Assembly (NCBI GenBank): GCA_018110855.1
Contig: JAGBFZ010000133.1
Coordinates: 1-16,894 of the forward strand
Direction: 5' to 3'
DNA from: Oscillospiraceae bacterium
GTDB lineage: Bacteria > Bacillota > Clostridia > Oscillospirales > Ruminococcaceae
DNA length: 16,894 bases
Part shown: positions 6,530 to 13,673 of the stretch, piece after piece
How the letters are laid out: every line of letters starts with the position of its first letter
How positions within the stretch are numbered: the first letter of the stretch is position 1
Made by a program: the position numbers and the translations under genes
The notes under the pieces: generated by a model
The model's input: the letters and a program-made list of their open reading frames with translations, nothing else
The model's database searches: none
What the model was told of the DNA's origin: nothing

Positions 6530-7759
6530 TTACTCATTTGTTTCCTTGGGAACAGTTACCTCCAGCGCCTTGATAAGCTGAGCGTCCGTCAGAAGCGCCG
6601 CTTCATCCGATATCTGATTCAGATCGATATCTGAGGAAAGAGCAACATCAAATTCGGGCTTCAATCCTGTTTGGCTGAAATCGCCGCTGTTTTTCGTCCG
6701 TAAAATTGCGATGGAGAGCATTACTACAGAGCCGTCCGAGCAGGTGTAAGCAGTTTGCAGATATCCCCTGCCTGCGGTGTTTTTTCCAACGGTATGTGCC
6801 GAACACTCATCCGCAAGGGCAAAGGCGAAAAGCTCCGATGTTCCCATGGTATTCTGATTCACAATTACCGACATGGGCATTTTTATCTCCTCGGATTCGG
6901 TGCAGACAACGACTGCTTCGGTATTTCCGTTTTTATATTCGGCGGTAACGACTGTTCCCGCTCCGATGATATGGTCGAGACATTTTTCAAGGGAGCTGAT
7001 GGAGCCGCCGCTGTTATTCCGAAGATCGAAAACCAGTCCCTGCGCTCCTGCGGAGATAAGCTCGTCCAGCTTTGCTTTCAGCTGCGACTCGGTCTTGTCG
7101 GTAAAGGCAGATATTTTTATATATCCGAGAACGTCTATGAGCCTGCCTGTAACTGTCACCTGCTCGGAACGCTGAGCTGTAACGTTATAGGTGATAAAAT
7201 CATTGGTGCCGTCATCGTTTGTACGCTTCACATAGAGCTTTACGCGGGTGCCCTCCTCGCAGCTGAAAAGAGAAACAGCCTCGTCATAGCCGCCCTCAAA
7301 GGCGATAACGTCGGTATTGTTCACGGCGGTGATGATATCTCCCGCCAGAAGTCCCGATTCCTCCGCCGATGTTCCGGGGGGAACATCGGTTATCCTTATA
7401 TAGCCGCTTGGCTCTTTCTCATAATTGAAGCCCAGCCACACTGAAACACCCGTCTGCCCTGTCTGTCGCTTTGCGTATTCCTCAGCTGTGAGATATTCGG
7501 CATAGATGTCTCCCACGCCGCCGATATACCCACGGACCATTCCCTCAATAAGCCTCGTTTCATCAATATCGCCTATATAATGGGTGCGGCTGTAGGTATC
7601 TATCTCGGACAGCTTGCTGTAAAACTCCTGCTTCTCGCTGACGCTTTTGATCTTATTATTGAACATTTCGAGAGTGACATTGCTTGTTATCATAAATGTC
7701 ACTGCGGCGGTTATCGCCATAAGACCGATGGTTATTCCTATGGAAATTTTCTTTTTCAT
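6530..7759 (-). CDS. secreted S41 (CtpA-like) peptidase homologue, catalytic dyad apparently lost
   Basis: The protein is 409 aa from ATG at 7759, chosen because AAAGGA lies about 8 nt upstream and because a longer reading frame to 7825 would run through the terminator hairpin at 7794-7817. A signal or anchor helix (8-27) is followed by an N-terminal helical region (35-100), a PDZ domain (about 103-180, VPPGTSAEESGLLAGDII at 126-143) and the S41 core (195-375). The core landmark VFDLRNNSGG (243-252) is intact. In B. subtilis CtpB the nucleophile lies in GSASASE and the Lys, 25 residues on, in FGKGxVQ. Here the same positions are G306 (in NTMGTSE, 303-309) and R331 (in AGRGYLQ), exactly 25 apart, with Gln335 kept. 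Ser and Lys are thus replaced and a pseudo-protease is predicted. Its neighbours are FtsEX and an M23 hydrolase. Confidence 0.9.
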   Translation of the reverse strand: MKKKISIGITIGLMAITAAVTFMITSNVTLEMFNNKIKSVSEKQEFYSKLSEIDTYSRTHYIGDIDETRLIEGMVRGYIGGVGDIYAEYLTAEEYAKRQTGQTGVSVWLGFNYEKEPSGYIRITDVPPGTSAEESGLLAGDIITAVNNTDVIAFEGGYDEAVSLFSCEEGTRVKLYVKRTNDDGTNDFITYNVTAQRSEQVTVTGRLIDVLGYIKISAFTDKTESQLKAKLDELISAGAQGLVFDLRNNSGGSISSLEKCLDHIIGAGTVVTAEYKNGNTEAVVVCTESEEIKMPMSVIVNQNTMGTSELFAFALADECSAHTVGKNTAGRGYLQTAYTCSDGSVVMLSIAILRTKNSGDFSQTGLKPEFDVALSSDIDLNQISDEAALLTDAQLIKALEVTVPKETNE

Positions 7760-7793
7760 AGCATTATTCCTTTTAAATATATAAACCAAAATA

Positions 7794-7817
7794 CCCGCTG
7801 CCTTTTCGGGCAGCGGG
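7794..7817 (-). terminator. intrinsic terminator after the M23 peptidase gene
   Basis: A perfect 9-bp GC-rich stem (CCCGCTGCC / GGCAGCGGG) with a 6-base loop (CGAAAA in the transcript) starts 10 nt after the M23 stop codon and is followed by TATTTTGGTTTATAT. It separates ftsEX-M23 from the S41-like gene. I see no good promoter between the hairpin and the S41 start, so the downstream genes may depend partly on read-through. Confidence 0.85.
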
Positions 7818-7827
7818 ACAGGCATAA

Positions 7828-9237
7828 TTATCCCATACTTACATAGTTCAGAGGATCAACAGTCTCACCGTTTACTCTGACCTCAAAATGGCAGTGATTG
7901 CCGTATGCATAGCCTGTGGAGCCTATGTAGCCGATGGTCTGTCCCTGAGAGACCTCATCGCCCACGCTTACGCAGCAGCTTGACATATGACCGTAAAGTG
8001 TGGATATCTTATCGCCATGGTCGATAAGAACATGGATACCGTAGCCGTTTCCCGTATCGGAGGCTCTGATAACTGTTCCCGACGCAGAGGCAACGATAGG
8101 CTCACCCTTGCAGTTTGGCTTGTTTATGTCGATACCCTTGTGAAAATCGCTGGCTCCGCCCTCCTCGGCAATGGTTCTGTAGCCGTAGGTGTCGGTCATA
8201 TTGAGAACGGTGGGGCATGGCCATATAAAGCCCTGCGAAGCTCCCGTCACATACTGATATGTATCATCAGAGGTACTCTCCTCCACAGGCTCGGGAGCCG
8301 GCTCGGGTACATACTCAATGCCCTGAGCTTCCGCTTCAAGGCGCTTCTGCTCCTCCTCAAGCTGTCTCTGACGCTCTTCCTCTTCCTTACGTCTCTGCTC
8401 TTCCTCCCTGCGCTTTCTTTCCTCTTCCTCTCTGCGCTTGCGTTCTTCTTCACGCTTTCTTTCAAGCTCTTCCTGCTGCTTTCTGATAAATTCCTGCAGC
8501 TCTTCCTCGGCATCGGCTTCCTCACGCTTTATCTCCTCGGTACGATTTCTGCTGTACTCCGCCTGCGTCTCATACCATTCCTTAGTCTCCTCATGCTCGG
8601 CATAGGTTTTCTGCAGCTCGGCAAGAATGCCCTCCGCCTCAGCCTTCTTATTCTCAGTCTGAGCCTTTGTGTCCTCAAGAGCAGCCTTATCGTTATTAAG
8701 AACGGTTATCTTTTCGTTGAGATCGTCTATCATTTCCTTGTCGTGACGGGACATTCTCTCCATAAGCTCGGTCCTTGCAAGGATATCATAGAAATCCGTT
8801 GAGCCTGCAAGCATGGAAGCAATGCTGTCATTGCCGTTCATGTACATTGCACGAAGCCTTGCCTTGAATTCCTCAACGCCCTCTGCAACTTCCTGCTCCT
8901 TGCCCTTTATCTTCTCCTCAAGGTCAGCGATATCCTGATCCAGAAGAGATATCTGCTCCTTGATATTCTGAATTTCTTCCTCCTGGAGCTTCATTTTTTC
9001 ATCATAAAGCTCAAGATATTTCTCATGCTCCTCGGCTCCCGATTCATATTCGCCGAGAGATGCCTCAAGCTCCTTGCGCTCCCTTGCAAGCTCTGCCTGT
9101 TTGCGCTCGAGAGCAGCGATATCGTCCTCATAATCTGCCGTTACGGCAGAGCCTGTAAGCACCGACAGGGATAATACTCCTGCTGCAAAAACTGCGCTCA
9201 TGCTTCTGAAAAGCTTTTTAACGGTATTCTTCTTCAT
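7828..9237 (-). CDS. FtsEX-linked murein hydrolase, coiled-coil plus M23 endopeptidase (EnvC/PcsB/CwlO-like)
   Basis: This 469-aa secreted protein should cut peptidoglycan cross-bridges under control of FtsEX. A Sec signal peptide covers about 1-34 (cleavage near TADYE). A long coiled coil follows (36-235), including the segment at 126-170 (RLRAMYMNGNDSIASMLAGS...) that resembles the PcsB/CwlO-type regulatory domain. Residues 240-303 are an unbroken Arg/Glu/Lys/Gln run (KREEERKRREEE repeats), probably a stiff single alpha helix. A Pro/Glu linker (310-330) leads to an LytM/M23 domain (335-469) with the Zn ligands of HKGID (His366, Asp370) and HCH (His448, His450), plus YGHM (His417). All expected metal ligands are present, so it looks active. 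The ATG has AAAGGA upstream and lies 46 bp after ftsX; a strong terminator follows. Confidence 0.95.
   Translation of the reverse strand: MKKNTVKKLFRSMSAVFAAGVLSLSVLTGSAVTADYEDDIAALERKQAELARERKELEASLGEYESGAEEHEKYLELYDEKMKLQEEEIQNIKEQISLLDQDIADLEEKIKGKEQEVAEGVEEFKARLRAMYMNGNDSIASMLAGSTDFYDILARTELMERMSRHDKEMIDDLNEKITVLNNDKAALEDTKAQTENKKAEAEGILAELQKTYAEHEETKEWYETQAEYSRNRTEEIKREEADAEEELQEFIRKQQEELERKREEERKRREEEERKRREEEQRRKEEEERQRQLEEEQKRLEAEAQGIEYVPEPAPEPVEESTSDDTYQYVTGASQGFIWPCPTVLNMTDTYGYRTIAEEGGASDFHKGIDINKPNCKGEPIVASASGTVIRASDTGNGYGIHVLIDHGDKISTLYGHMSSCCVSVGDEVSQGQTIGYIGSTGYAYGNHCHFEVRVNGETVDPLNYVSMG
8336..8520 (-). repeat. degenerate direct repeats encoding the Arg/Glu-rich helix
   Basis: Within the M23 gene, short units of the type CTCTTCCTC and CTGCGCTTTC (plus-strand view) recur imperfectly across 8336-8520 and encode KRREEEE-like heptads. 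Such tandem units can expand or contract by slippage, so helix length may vary between strains (inference). Confidence 0.6.
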
Positions 9238-9283
9238 TTTAATTGTCCTTTCAGGTCGTGCTTTTTCTTTTTCTATCTTTAAA

Positions 9284-10186
9284 TTAAACCTTAACGTGCT
9301 TCTTTACGCTGATGACCGTTCCCACGGCGGCAAGAAGAGCGCCTGCTCCCACATATCCTGCGGAAAGCTTCCAGATGAAGTTATCAATAGGGATGAATCC
9401 CGAGGAGCCCATGGCAGAGAAAAGGGTGGTCTCTGTGGACAGCAGGGCAACCAGATTATCATAGCCCAGATATGTAAGAAGCGAGGCACACAAGCCTGCA
9501 AAAAGTCCCAGCACCATTCCCTCAATGAAAAAGGGGATCTTGATGAAGTTGTCGGTTGCTCCCACATATTTCATAATGGCGATCTCCTTGTGACGAGTCT
9601 CCACGCTGGCACGGGTGATATTCGATATCATTACAAAGCACACCAGAACAAGGGATATGAGGATAATTCCGCACACTACCGTAATGGCGCTTCTTAGCTC
9701 TGTAAGGATATTTACGAAGTCATAGGGAGCCTTTACCTTTTCGATATGGCTGTATGAATTGATGGCATAAAGGGTGGAGCTCATACGGGTAATGTCCTTT
9801 ATCCTGATACGGTGTGCGTCGGGAAGGGGATTTTCGTCTATATAGCCGAAAATATCCTCCGCATCGTTCATATCAGCCTTTATGCCCTCAAGAGCCTCCT
9901 CCTTTGACCAGAAGATAACGCTTGAGATATTATCGTCAGCCCGAAGCTTTTCTCCAAGCTCTTCAATGTATTCATCATCGGCATCGTCGGTGAGGAAAAT
10001 CACGACCTCGTTTTTATCCTCGACACCGTTAATGAATGTATTTATATTAAGTGAAAAAACCCATGTAAATCCCACGATAAGCAGGGACACCGTCATTACG
10101 CAGAAGGTTGCGAAGGAAGCGATGTTGTTTTTCACAATATTTGTAACGCCTTGTTTTATAAGATATCCTACACCGCTGATTCTCAT
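9284..10186 (-). CDS. ftsX: cell-division ABC transporter permease FtsX
   Basis: The protein is 300 aa from ATG at 10186; a longer frame to 10285 would overlap ftsE and add an unlikely Ser-rich leader. Four membrane helices are visible (about 24-46, 164-188, 217-241 and 272-295). An extracellular loop (47-163) is where FtsX contacts its murein hydrolase partner. The cytoplasmic segment after helix 2 (VETRHKEIAIMKYVGAT, 195-211) is the FtsX/MacB signature that docks on the ATPase. FtsX transmits ATP-driven changes in FtsE to the M23 hydrolase encoded next. It is 22 bp after ftsE, with AAGGAAAG as the ribosome site but a longish spacing to ATG. Confidence 0.96.
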   Translation of the reverse strand: MRISGVGYLIKQGVTNIVKNNIASFATFCVMTVSLLIVGFTWVFSLNINTFINGVEDKNEVVIFLTDDADDEYIEELGEKLRADDNISSVIFWSKEEALEGIKADMNDAEDIFGYIDENPLPDAHRIRIKDITRMSSTLYAINSYSHIEKVKAPYDFVNILTELRSAITVVCGIILISLVLVCFVMISNITRASVETRHKEIAIMKYVGATDNFIKIPFFIEGMVLGLFAGLCASLLTYLGYDNLVALLSTETTLFSAMGSSGFIPIDNFIWKLSAGYVGAGALLAAVGTVISVKKHVKV

Positions 10187-10208
10187 TGAAAAAATGCTTT
10201 CCTTTCCG

Positions 10209-10889
10209 TTAGATGTGGTCGTCGAAGGAGATCTCGCCCTTGCGGATATTGATAAGTCTGCCGCCCATGCGCTTGACAAGCTCATGCTCGTGAGTTACCA
10301 TAAGGACGGTGGTCCCTCTGTCATTGATCTCCTTGAGGAGCCTTACTATCTCCACCGATGTGCGGGGATCGAGATTTCCCGTAGGCTCGTCCGCAATAAT
10401 GAGCTTGGGGTCGTTTACAAGTGCTCTTGCAATTGCAACACGCTGCTGTTCGCCGCCCGAAAGCTCGCTCGGATATCTGTCCTTTTTTTCCTGAAGTCCC
10501 AGAAGTCCGATGACCTGAAGGACTCTTTTCTTGATATATCTGCTTGGAGCGTCAATGCACCTTAGCACGAATGCCACGTTTTCAAAAACCGTCATGGTAT
10601 CTATCAGCATAAAGTTCTGAAACACGAAGCCGATAGTCCTTCTGAGCTTATGCACATCCCGCTGCCTGAGCTTCATAAGGTCAAAGCCGTTCACACGGAT
10701 AACGCTTTTAACGTCAGCTCTTTCGTCCGCCTTGACCTCTCGGGTAAGGAGCCTGATAAGCGTACTTTTTCCTGCGCCCGACTCGCCAACCACAAAGGCG
10801 AACTCGCCGTCATTTATTTTAAGGGACACATCATTCAGCGCATCAACGCCGTTTTTATATGTCACCGAAACATTCTTTAGTTCGATCAA
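10209..10889 (-). CDS. ftsE: cell-division ABC transporter ATPase FtsE
   Basis: This is the cytoplasmic ATPase that drives FtsX. In numbering from an upstream GTG at 10901 (230 aa) I see Walker [10 protein letters not shown] (39-47), Q-loop Gln95, signature LSGGEQ (147-152), Walker B LIIADEP (167-173) and H-loop His204, so it is complete. Start choice: the GTG has no usable ribosome site. TTG at 10889 (residue 5) is preceded at good spacing by AGGCGGTGA, an 8/9 match to the anti-SD complement. It also gives the N-terminus (M)[10 protein letters not shown], which fits how FtsE proteins begin. The protein is then 226 aa. The gene leads an ftsE-ftsX-M23 operon. No clear sigma-A promoter is visible in the 103-bp gap upstream, which contains the terminator of the regulator gene. 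Confidence 0.95.
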   Translation of the reverse strand: MIELKNVSVTYKNGVDALNDVSLKINDGEFAFVVGESGAGKSTLIRLLTREVKADERADVKSVIRVNGFDLMKLRQRDVHKLRRTIGFVFQNFMLIDTMTVFENVAFVLRCIDAPSRYIKKRVLQVIGLLGLQEKKDRYPSELSGGEQQRVAIARALVNDPKLIIADEPTGNLDPRTSVEIVRLLKEINDRGTTVLMVTHEHELVKRMGGRLINIRKGEISFDDHI

Positions 10890-10931
10890 ACTGAATTTCA
10901 CCGCCTGAGTATTTTAAAAATGCATATGAAA

Positions 10932-10956
10932 GGGCAGTAGTATTCCCCCACTGCCC
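10932..10956 (-). terminator. probable intrinsic terminator after the PucR/CdaR-type regulator
   Basis: A 7-bp stem GGGCAGT / ACTGCCC with an 11-base loop lies about 37 nt after the regulator's stop. It is followed in the transcript by TTTCATATGCATTTTT, an interrupted T-tract. It is weaker than the other two terminators, so read-through into ftsE is possible. Confidence 0.6.
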
Positions 10957-10992
10957 CCTGAAAATCTATTTTGTATATATATTGCCCGTAAA

Positions 10993-12078
10993 TCAGAACT
11001 TTGTGGGATTTGCGGAAAGATATTTCTTGACCATGAGTGCGATCTTGAAGATGATGGCATGGTCGAATTCTCTGAGGTCAAGACCTGTGAGCTTCTTTAT
11101 CTTCTCAAGTCTGTAAACCAGAGTATTTCTGTGTACGAAGAGCTTTCTTGATGTCTCGGAAACGTTAAGATTATTCTCGAAGAATTTCTGGATAGTAAAG
11201 AGTGTCTCGTGGTCGAGAGACTCGATGGAACCCTTCTTGAACACCTCCTGGAGGAAGGTCTCGCAGAGAGTGGTGGGAAGATGATAGATAAGCCTTGCGA
11301 TACCGAGATTATCGTAGGAAACGATGACCTTGTCGGTATCGAACACCTTTCCTACCTCAAGAGCGATCTGAGCCTCCTTGAAGGAGCGGGCAAGATCCTT
11401 GACTCCCACAACAGCGGTGCCTATGCCCACATTAACACGGGTATAGAATTCGCTGGAAAGGGTGTCGGAAATGGAGCGGGCAAGCTTCTCGAGGTCCTTT
11501 GACTCCACATTGCTCTTTATCTCCTTAACAAGAACAATATCGCTTTCGGTGATGTTGAAAACGAAATCCTTGGTCTTGTCGGGGAAGAGATTCTGGATAA
11601 CGTCATATGCGGAAACGTCATTGGAGGAGATGATCCTGATAAGGAAAACAACTCTGCTCACATCAGCATTGAAGTGAAGCTCTCTTGCCTTTACCACAAT
11701 ATCTCCGGGGAGAACGTTATCGAGAACAACGTTCTTGATGAAGTTGTTGCGGTCGTATTTCTCATCATAATACTGCTTGATGCTGGAGAGAGTGATCGCC
11801 ATGATATTTGCATACTTTGCTGCATTATCATCGGTACCCTCCACGAAAACGGCATAATCGGGCTTTATGTGAGAACCGAAGGGCTTATAAGTATATCCGT
11901 CCCTTACGAAAATGTCATGGGAATCGCTGAGGTCAAGGGAAACAAATTCATTTGTTGTGCCGATCTTGGTAAGCTCGCTGCAGGCGATAATGGTAGCGGT
12001 GGAGTCGACAACTCCGATCACGCAGTCCATGGTATCTCTCATCTGGTGAATAAGGCCTTGAAACAGTCTGTTGGACAT
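10993..12078 (-). CDS. PucR/CdaR-type helix-turn-helix transcriptional regulator
   Basis: The 361-aa cytoplasmic protein is probably a DNA-binding regulator. The N-terminal part (1-110) is a sensor-like region without recognisable catalytic motifs. A GGDEF-like/CdaR middle domain (about 125-270, with NVGIGTAVVGVKDLARSFKE at 216-235) is followed by a C-terminal PucR HTH domain (about 296-352). Its FFENNLNVSETSRKLFVHRN segment is the family's typical recognition region, and RLEKIKKLTGLDLRE the wing. Named relatives respond to sugar diacids, purine breakdown products or amino acids. Here the gene sits alone between ptsH and ftsEX, so a link to carbon state or cell-wall genes is possible but inferred. 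The ATG has AAAGGA upstream. A GC-rich hairpin (12099-12118) lies immediately before the ribosome site. Confidence 0.88.
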   Translation of the reverse strand: MSNRLFQGLIHQMRDTMDCVIGVVDSTATIIACSELTKIGTTNEFVSLDLSDSHDIFVRDGYTYKPFGSHIKPDYAVFVEGTDDNAAKYANIMAITLSSIKQYYDEKYDRNNFIKNVVLDNVLPGDIVVKARELHFNADVSRVVFLIRIISSNDVSAYDVIQNLFPDKTKDFVFNITESDIVLVKEIKSNVESKDLEKLARSISDTLSSEFYTRVNVGIGTAVVGVKDLARSFKEAQIALEVGKVFDTDKVIVSYDNLGIARLIYHLPTTLCETFLQEVFKKGSIESLDHETLFTIQKFFENNLNVSETSRKLFVHRNTLVYRLEKIKKLTGLDLREFDHAIIFKIALMVKKYLSANPTKF

Positions 12079-12098
12079 TTACAGTCATCCTTTCATTT

Positions 12099-12118
12099 CC
12101 GCCGCAGTGCAGGCGGCA
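12099..12118 (-). promoter_or_regulatory. 5'-leader hairpin before the PucR/CdaR-type gene
   Basis: In the transcript a GCCGC/GCGGC stem (alternatively CCGCC/GGCGG) forms a hairpin that ends a few bases before the AAAGGA ribosome site. It could affect translation initiation. No T-run follows, so it is not a terminator. Confidence 0.4.
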
Positions 12119-12212
12119 AGGGTATCTCCGTTTATCACGGCTGAGCGGTCTGAGACGAGCCGCATGACCGGCAGATCGCCCTCGATCGCTTGTAATCTTG
12201 TTATATAGTTTA

Positions 12213-12244
12213 ATTTTATCATATAAACGGGCTGATTGTGTTAA
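12213..12244 (-). promoter_or_regulatory. tentative promoter of the PucR/CdaR-type regulator
   Basis: On the minus strand TAAAAT (12218-12213, 5/6) is preceded by TGA, giving an extended -10. A TTAACA (12244-12239, 5/6) lies 20 nt upstream, longer than ideal. The 277-bp gap between ptsH and this regulator must hold its promoter because ptsH ends in a strong terminator. This is the best candidate I see. Confidence 0.4.
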
Positions 12245-12302
12245 TTTTCTATGAACATTAGTCAGATACCACAATTTTTTTGCATATTTTTTAAAAAGCA
12301 AA

Positions 12303-12330
12303 GGGAGTACGCTCTCAAGAACATACTCCC
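12303..12330 (-). terminator. strong intrinsic terminator after ptsH
   Basis: A 12-bp stem (GGGAGTATGTTC with GAGCGTACTCCC, two G-T pairs) capped by TTGA starts about 25 nt after the HPr stop codon. In the transcript it is followed by TTTGCTTTTT. The T-run is only on the minus-strand side, so it acts on ptsH transcripts. Confidence 0.92.
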
Positions 12331-12355
12331 TAAAAAATCAAACTGCAATAAAGAG

Positions 12356-12628
12356 TTATCTGGACTCCTCTGCAAAGCCGCTGTCAACGAGCTCGATAAG
12401 GGCTGTAACAGCCTCCTGCTCATCAGCTCCGTCAGCGATGATCCTGATCTGTGTGCCGCCTACAATGCCCAGTGAGAGAATACCGAGAAGGCTCTTAGCG
12501 TTTACTCTTCTCTCTTCCTTTTCGATCCAGATAGAGGACTTGAACTCATTAGCCTTCTGAATGAAAAAAGTTGCGGGACGTGCGTGTAAGCCAACCTGAT
12601 TCTGAACCATTACATCTTTAACAAACAT
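12356..12628 (-). CDS. ptsH: phosphocarrier protein HPr
   Basis: The 90-aa protein is the usual length of HPr. GLHARPA (13-19) carries the active-site His15, which takes phosphate from enzyme I in the sugar phosphotransferase system. Ser46 in NAKSLLGIL (43-51) is the site phosphorylated by HPr kinase in Firmicutes for catabolite repression. His15 separates it from Crh, which lacks it. The ATG has AGGAG about 8 nt upstream, and a near-consensus promoter and a strong terminator flank the gene. It is therefore monocistronic, without ptsI alongside. In some Clostridia such lone HPr proteins may serve mainly regulation; that cannot be judged here. Confidence 0.95.
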   Translation of the reverse strand: MFVKDVMVQNQVGLHARPATFFIQKANEFKSSIWIEKEERRVNAKSLLGILSLGIVGGTQIRIIADGADEQEAVTALIELVDSGFAEESR

Positions 12629-12704
12629 AACACTCTCTCCTATCCGTTAAGTAGCTATTACTCAAAGAATTACTTTGCCATAACTTTCTATAAGCTATAT
12701 TTAA

Positions 12705-12733
12705 ATTATACATTGCAAATCAGCCTTAGTCAA
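12705..12733 (-). promoter_or_regulatory. sigma-A-type promoter of ptsH
   Basis: On the minus strand TTGACT (12733-12728, 5/6), a 17-nt spacer and a perfect TATAAT (12710-12705) are seen. The start is expected near 12698, giving a leader of about 70 nt before the HPr ATG. Confidence 0.85.
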
Positions 12734-12964
12734 CAGAAAATTATGATAATTTGCCGTTTTCGAGGAATTTTCTGCTTTTTGAATTACTGAGCTAAAAAAA
12801 TAGGTTTTTGATTTGTGGATTTTCACTAATTTTATTACACCTGTACAATTTCCAACAGAGTTTTATATGCAAATTCACAGGAATTTGTTAAACTAACATC
12901 TTATGATAATCAATTCTTTGTCTATATATGAATTTTATATAAACAACACTGCTTTTCAGGAACA
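12734..12964. other. A/T-rich intergenic region between trmD and the ptsH promoter
   Basis: I see no ORF here and no RNA gene. It contains a 7-bp palindrome CAAATTC-ACAG-GAATTTG (12870-12887) without a T-run, and the decamer TTATGATAAT twice (12741 and 12901). A short AGGAA/TTCCT hairpin overlaps the trmD stop. None is a clear terminator, so how the trmD operon ends is unclear. Confidence 0.5.
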
Positions 12965-13654
12965 TCATTCCTTCATATCCGCAAGCATATCGGGACGTCT
13001 CTCGGCGGTTATCTTCACAGCCTGCTCATGCCTCCATGCGGTGATGTTCTTATGATGCCCCGTGAGCAGAACAGGCGGCACCTCCATTCCCTCCCACACC
13101 TCGGGACGGGTGTAATGGGGATACTCAAGCAGTCCTCCGAAATGGCTCTCCTCGGTGAAGCATTCCTCAGCAGCAAGCACTCCGGGAACCATTCTTGAAA
13201 CAGAATCGCACATTACCATTGCAGGAAGCTCTCCGCCCGTAAGAACATAGTCCCCGATGGATATCTCCTCGTCAACGATCTTGTCGATCACACGCTGGTC
13301 TACACCTTCATAATGCCCGCAAATCACGAAAATATTCTTCTTTTCGGAAAGCTCGCAGGCTTTTTTCTGAGTAAAAACGCTGCCCTTGGGGGACATATAT
13401 ATTACATGAGGCTTCTCCTGAAGCTGTGCGCAGACAGCCTGCCAGCAGCGGTAGATAGGCTCAGCCTGCATTACCATCCCCTTGCCGCCGCCGTAGGGAG
13501 AATCGTCTACTCTGCGGTGCTTATCCAGAGTGTAATCCCTTATCTGATGGCAATAAAGCTGGATAAGTCCCGCTCTTCTTGCTCTGCCGATAATGCTTTC
13601 CCCCATCACCGCCTCGCACATTTCGGGGAAAAGTGTGGCTATGTCAAAACGCAA
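12965..13654 (-). CDS. trmD: tRNA (guanine37-N1)-methyltransferase TrmD
   Basis: TrmD methylates G37 next to the anticodon using S-adenosylmethionine, preventing +1 frameshifts. Knotted SPOUT-fold motifs are visible (numbering from an upstream TTG at 13672): YGGGKGMVM (60-68), GHYEGVDQR (119-127) and GDYVLTGGELPAM (140-152), then the C-terminal RPEVW...HHKNITAWR region. Start choice: TTG at 13654 gives (M)RFDIATLFPEM, which fits the family N-terminus, and has AAAGGA 9 nt upstream; the TTG at 13672 precedes that ribosome site. The protein is then 229 aa, about normal. It follows the aldo/keto reductase gene by 19 bp in an operon with rimM. Confidence 0.96.
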   Translation of the reverse strand: MRFDIATLFPEMCEAVMGESIIGRARRAGLIQLYCHQIRDYTLDKHRRVDDSPYGGGKGMVMQAEPIYRCWQAVCAQLQEKPHVIYMSPKGSVFTQKKACELSEKKNIFVICGHYEGVDQRVIDKIVDEEISIGDYVLTGGELPAMVMCDSVSRMVPGVLAAEECFTEESHFGGLLEYPHYTRPEVWEGMEVPPVLLTGHHKNITAWRHEQAVKITAERRPDMLADMKE

Positions 13655-13673
13655 AATATCATTTCCTTTCAAA

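Noticed and set aside
7760..7825. N-terminal extension of the S41-like protein
   Set aside because: It would translate the terminator hairpin at 7794-7817, and the ATG at 7759 has a proper ribosome site followed by a signal-like helix.
8259..8525. Extra open frames on both strands over the Arg/Glu-rich part of the M23 gene
   Set aside because: The biased repeat composition keeps other frames open. The products are low-complexity and lack ribosome sites.
10187..10285. 33-residue N-terminal extension of FtsX
   Set aside because: It overlaps the end of ftsE out of frame and reads as Ser/Ala-rich sequence. ATG at 10186 matches the family start.
12741..12910. Two copies of TTATGATAAT in the trmD-ptsH gap
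   Set aside because: A 10-base A/T-rich match in an A/T-rich gap is easily due to chance, and there is no dyad or regular spacing.
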